Source of the DNA: Chloroflexota bacterium
GTDB lineage: Bacteria; Chloroflexota; Limnocylindria; Limnocylindrales; CSP1-4
Length of the DNA stretch: 40,511 bases
Direction: 5' to 3'
NCBI GenBank assembly: GCA_003171065.1
Contig: PMXQ01000035.1
Span: 266-40,776, forward strand
In this document: positions 38,319 to 40,511 of the stretch, in pieces
Layout of the letters: each line of letters begins with the position of its first letter
Numbering within the stretch: the stretch's first letter is position 1
The notes under the pieces: model-generated
The model's input: the letters and a program-made list of their open reading frames with translations, nothing else
What the model was told of the DNA's origin: nothing
Databases searched by the model: none
Program-made: the position numbers and the translations under genes

Positions 38319-38479
38319 GTCGCGTCGCCGACGCGACCCTATCGCCCGATGGTGCGAACGGCGAAACGAGAAGATTCGAGCCGGAGAGCGCAAGCCAGTT
38401 TGCGAGCCGAGGGAGCCTTATCGATCGTCCGCTGACATGTCCGGACGAGCGTAGCGAGTTGCAATTAATCTGGCTCCCT
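38319..38479. other. Hairpin-rich noncoding stretch
   Basis: Between the deacetylase and the convergent lipoprotein gene. GTCGCGTC-GCC-GACGCGAC (38319-38337) is a perfect hairpin that may end the deacetylase transcript. Further on are CGCAA/TTGCG (38389-38404) and an outer stem AGGGAGCC/GGCTCCCT (38410-38417 with 38472-38479) enclosing CGTCCG/CGGACG (38426-38431 with 38442-38447). An AT-rich GCAATTAATC sits inside the outer stem. It could be a small RNA, a bidirectional terminator, or a recombination scar. Confidence 0.4.
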
Positions 38480-38498
38480 GGCCGGAGGCCTGCCCGCG

Positions 38499-39101
38499 CT
38501 AGTAGCCGCCTGAGGACGCGCTCGCGGCGGTGCTCGCAGATGGGCTCGCAGCTGGGCTAGCGGCGGCACTCGCAGATGGGCTCGCAGCTGGGCTCGTCGT
38601 CCCGACGGATCCGCTGAGCGGGGCCACGAACCAGGTGTTGTTCTTGCCCTCGCCCTTCGTGTCGCCAGCCACCGAGTCGCCGGCGTAGTAGTAGAGGGGC
38701 ATGTGGCTATAGGTGACCTGGACCGTCCCGTCGGCGCGCGTGATCGTGGCGAACGTCAGCGTGGCCCCGGTCGGTCCCGTTATCGTCGCGCCGGCGGCGA
38801 TGGAGAGCGGCGGCCAGTTGGTGGCGCACGTGCCGCTGCAAGTGCTGGTGTCGGACGTGTCCGTCGTAAGGATGTAGAGCGTCATGCCATTCTGGCCGGT
38901 GAGGTAGGTGCCGAGCGTTGGGTCGTTGGCAGAACCGATGGTCAGGGACGTGGCCCCGGCCGGGCCGGCCGTAGTGGGCGTGGCCATCACCCCTCCGACG
39001 CTGGGCGCCGGGGTTGCAGCGGCCGATGAGCACGCGGCTGCCAGGAAAGCCAGGCCGATGGCGAGGCCGGTGAGAGATGTTCGACGTGAGCTGGGACGCA
39101 T
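38499..39101 (-). CDS. Secreted lipoprotein with Lipoprotein_15-type repeats (COG4315-like)
   Basis: A 200-residue lipoprotein (signal ending FLAAACSS). The core (about 50-165) has the two-repeat signature seen in this family: LGTYLTGQNGMTLYILTTDT, CSGTCATNWPPL, and SHMPLYYYAGDSVAGDTKGE followed by GKNNTWFVAP. The function of the family is unknown; it is exported and often associated with redox or cell-surface proteins. The C-terminal 35 residues are a low-complexity Ala/Ser/Pro tail made of repeated units. GGGAGA lies seven bases before the ATG, and a dyad overlaps the leader. Confidence 0.85.
   Translation of the reverse strand: MRPSSRRTSLTGLAIGLAFLAAACSSAAATPAPSVGGVMATPTTAGPAGATSLTIGSANDPTLGTYLTGQNGMTLYILTTDTSDTSTCSGTCATNWPPLSIAAGATITGPTGATLTFATITRADGTVQVTYSHMPLYYYAGDSVAGDTKGEGKNNTWFVAPLSGSVGTTSPAASPSASAAASPAASPSASTAASASSGGY
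38533..38594 (-). repeat. Direct repeat in the lipoprotein tail
   Basis: A 26-base unit occurs identically at 38533-38558 and 38569-38594 (period 36 bases, in frame). It codes for the Ser-Pro-Ala-Ala-Ser-Pro-Ser-Ala type tail. Recent slippage or duplication is likely. Confidence 0.8.
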
Positions 39102-39114
39102 GTTGTTGTCTCCC

Positions 39115-39136
39115 GGATCCCATTGCCCTGGGATCC
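39115..39136. promoter_or_regulatory. Dyad just upstream of the lipoprotein gene
   Basis: GGATCCCA (39115-39122) and TGGGATCC (39129-39136) form a perfect inverted repeat with a 6-base spacer, 14 bases upstream of the ATG and next to its RBS. It could be an operator or an RNA hairpin controlling translation. The following 429 bases (39137-39565) hold no gene that I can support. Confidence 0.45.
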
Positions 39137-39565
39137 CGCTGCGAAGGCCGCTGTGCTCAATGAGCGCGTCCAGGGTACGGGGGACCGGCTGCTGCCGGTT
39201 CTCGCCGCGGCCAACGGTCTCGTCCTGCGGCCCTGTCGGCGGATCGGGGCTCGCTGGTTGGGGTCGGAGTGGTCATCATCCCAATCGTCGTCCCGCTATC
39301 ACGAGTGCGAGATCAGGCTGCAGCCGGGCAGGAGGCAGGCGAGTTGGAGATCCACCGCCTGGTGAAGGTAGGGTTGGATCACAGCCCCCGTCGAGAGCGA
39401 ATCTGCGAGGCGGCCACCAATCGCCTGCATCAACAATCGCCTACATCGATGCGGCATTCCGGCCGACTCCTCGATTGATTGGTCGTCTCGTGCAATTGGG
39501 TCGGACTGCACCTTGGGCGTGCCCCGGGCCCGGCCGACCCGGACGGCCCGCCCGGGTATGGATCG

Positions 39566-40327
39566 ATGACGGACGGACACACGCTTGAGGGCGAGCTCGC
39601 GCTCCTGGACCGGGTGCTCGTCGAAGCTGACATCGATGGTCGTCCCGTTTCGTTCCGGGCGGTGGTCGTCAGGATCTGCCCGACCGAACTGTGGCTCGGT
39701 CTCGCGTCGCCAGATGGACGCCTGGAGACGATGGCGGCTGACCAGACGGTCCGACTCACGGTCTCCCGCGACGACGCTGCCCTGGCGAGCCAGTCGCGGT
39801 TCCTCAGACCACTCGATGGCAGCAAGATGCGCGTCTTCGCGGTCGTCTGGCCCGGCGCGCTCGAACGGGTCCAACGTCGAGCTCACGTTCGCTACCAGTT
39901 TGACTGGCCGATCCACTTCCGTCGCCTCGACCCGGCCACACGGGAGCCGCGCGGCCCGGTAGCAGGTGGCACGACGGTCAACGTCAGCGCGGGAGGGCTG
40001 CTCTTCGAGTGCGACACTCCCGTGAACGTCGATGAAGAGCTGGAACTGACGCTACCCCTCTTTGGCGGAGACGGGGTCAAGATGCTTGGCGTCGTGGTGA
40101 GAGTTCGAGCAGCGGATGAAGGAGAGCCCGGCCGGGACGGTGGGCTCGACCGCACCGAGGCGGCGGTCAAGTTCACGCGCATCACCGCCGTCGACCAGGA
40201 GCGCATCGTGCGGTTCATCCTGCTCACCGAGCATCGCCGCCGCGAGGCCGTACCCCGCCTGCTACACGTTCGGGCGTCGGAACAGGCGGCAGCCACCCGA
40301 CTGGCGGTTCCGCGAGAGGACGAGTAG
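39566..40327 (+). CDS. PilZ-domain protein (cyclic-di-GMP binding)
   Basis: A 253-residue cytoplasmic protein with an N-terminal YcgR-like beta domain (about 1-95) and a C-terminal PilZ domain. The c-di-GMP contacts are visible: the Arg-rich RVQRRAHVRYQ (RxxxR motif) near 100, and TVNVSAGGLLFECDTP ((D/N)xSxxG motif) near 137. The end, AVKFTRITAVDQERIVRFI, is the usual C-terminal strand and helix. ATG 39566 is chosen because upstream in-frame codons are not family-like. It would transmit c-di-GMP levels to motility or surface functions; its target is unknown. The remaining 184 bases of the window hold no gene I can see. Confidence 0.8.
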   Translation: MTDGHTLEGELALLDRVLVEADIDGRPVSFRAVVVRICPTELWLGLASPDGRLETMAADQTVRLTVSRDDAALASQSRFLRPLDGSKMRVFAVVWPGALERVQRRAHVRYQFDWPIHFRRLDPATREPRGPVAGGTTVNVSAGGLLFECDTPVNVDEELELTLPLFGGDGVKMLGVVVRVRAADEGEPGRDGGLDRTEAAVKFTRITAVDQERIVRFILLTEHRRREAVPRLLHVRASEQAAATRLAVPREDE

Positions 40328-40511
40328 GCCCGCGGCGAGCCGGATCAGGGCGCAGAGCTAGCCCCTCGCCACCCGAGCGGGAAGGAGGCGGGGGCTACGA
40401 GGAGACGACTACCCCTGGCAAAAGGGCGGCCGCCTGCCCGAGAATCTAGGCTCGATGACAACAGCCAGACAAGAGGCGCCCGGTCACGAGCGCCGTAACG
40501 TTTCCTGTGGA

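Overview
The window is high-GC bacterial DNA whose long genes almost all use G/C in third codon positions. The housekeeping block (rho, a LysM/M23 peptidase, obgE-nadD-rsfS, a korDABC 2-oxoacid:ferredoxin oxidoreductase), the lack of outer-membrane genes and the style of the proteins suggest a Chloroflexota bacterium, perhaps of the Limnocylindria type. That placement is inference from protein content; no rRNA gene is present.

Layout. 1-7.2 kb: the 3' end of inositol-3-phosphate synthase with a textbook terminator, a 2H phosphoesterase, transaldolase beside a decayed E2 acyltransferase remnant (minus strand), a sorbitol-type zinc dehydrogenase, CTP synthase, and an RhtA-like exporter. At 7.25-7.47 kb on the minus strand is a 73-codon relic of the C-terminus of an [FeFe]-hydrogenase. 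7.7-17.0 kb: rho, the M23 peptidase, obgE-nadD-rsfS with GTGA overlaps, then korD-A-B-C and a co-transcribed gene of unknown function.

17.065-23.881 kb is an integrated element of about 6.8 kb bounded by a perfect 17-bp direct repeat. The left copy lies in a 32-nt relic of the 3' end of a tRNA-Pro gene. On the minus strand the element carries a coupled rep-orf-int operon: a RepSA-like HUH replication initiator of the kind found in actinomycete integrative elements, a small protein, and a large serine recombinase. The rest is cargo of visibly lower GC: a secreted protein and an ECF sigma factor coupled to a membrane-anchored seven-repeat kelch protein. The recombinase reading frame crosses the left attachment core, so integration and excision would give it two different C-termini.

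23.9-33.1 kb: a RelE/ParE-type toxin-antitoxin pair with its own promoter and operator-like dyad, then a carbohydrate-acid cluster: an IclR regulator divergent from aldehyde dehydrogenase, a ribose-type ABC importer (ATPase, permease, lipoprotein), KDPG aldolase, KDG kinase, and a fumarylacetoacetate-hydrolase-family gene cut off after about 50 codons. The cut coincides with a second, inverted copy of the tRNA-Pro/att sequence. Together these genes point to import of a sugar or sugar acid and its breakdown through 2-keto-3-deoxy intermediates.

33.3-40.5 kb: a small membrane protein, a 986-residue hybrid histidine kinase whose input is a LacI-type sugar-binding domain, a lipoprotein polysaccharide deacetylase, a hairpin-rich noncoding stretch, a Lipoprotein_15-type lipoprotein and a PilZ (cyclic-di-GMP) protein.

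The points most worth following up are the recombinase whose end is rewritten at att, the inverted att/tRNA relic that truncates the sugar operon, the ECF-kelch cargo, and the LacI-sensor hybrid kinase.
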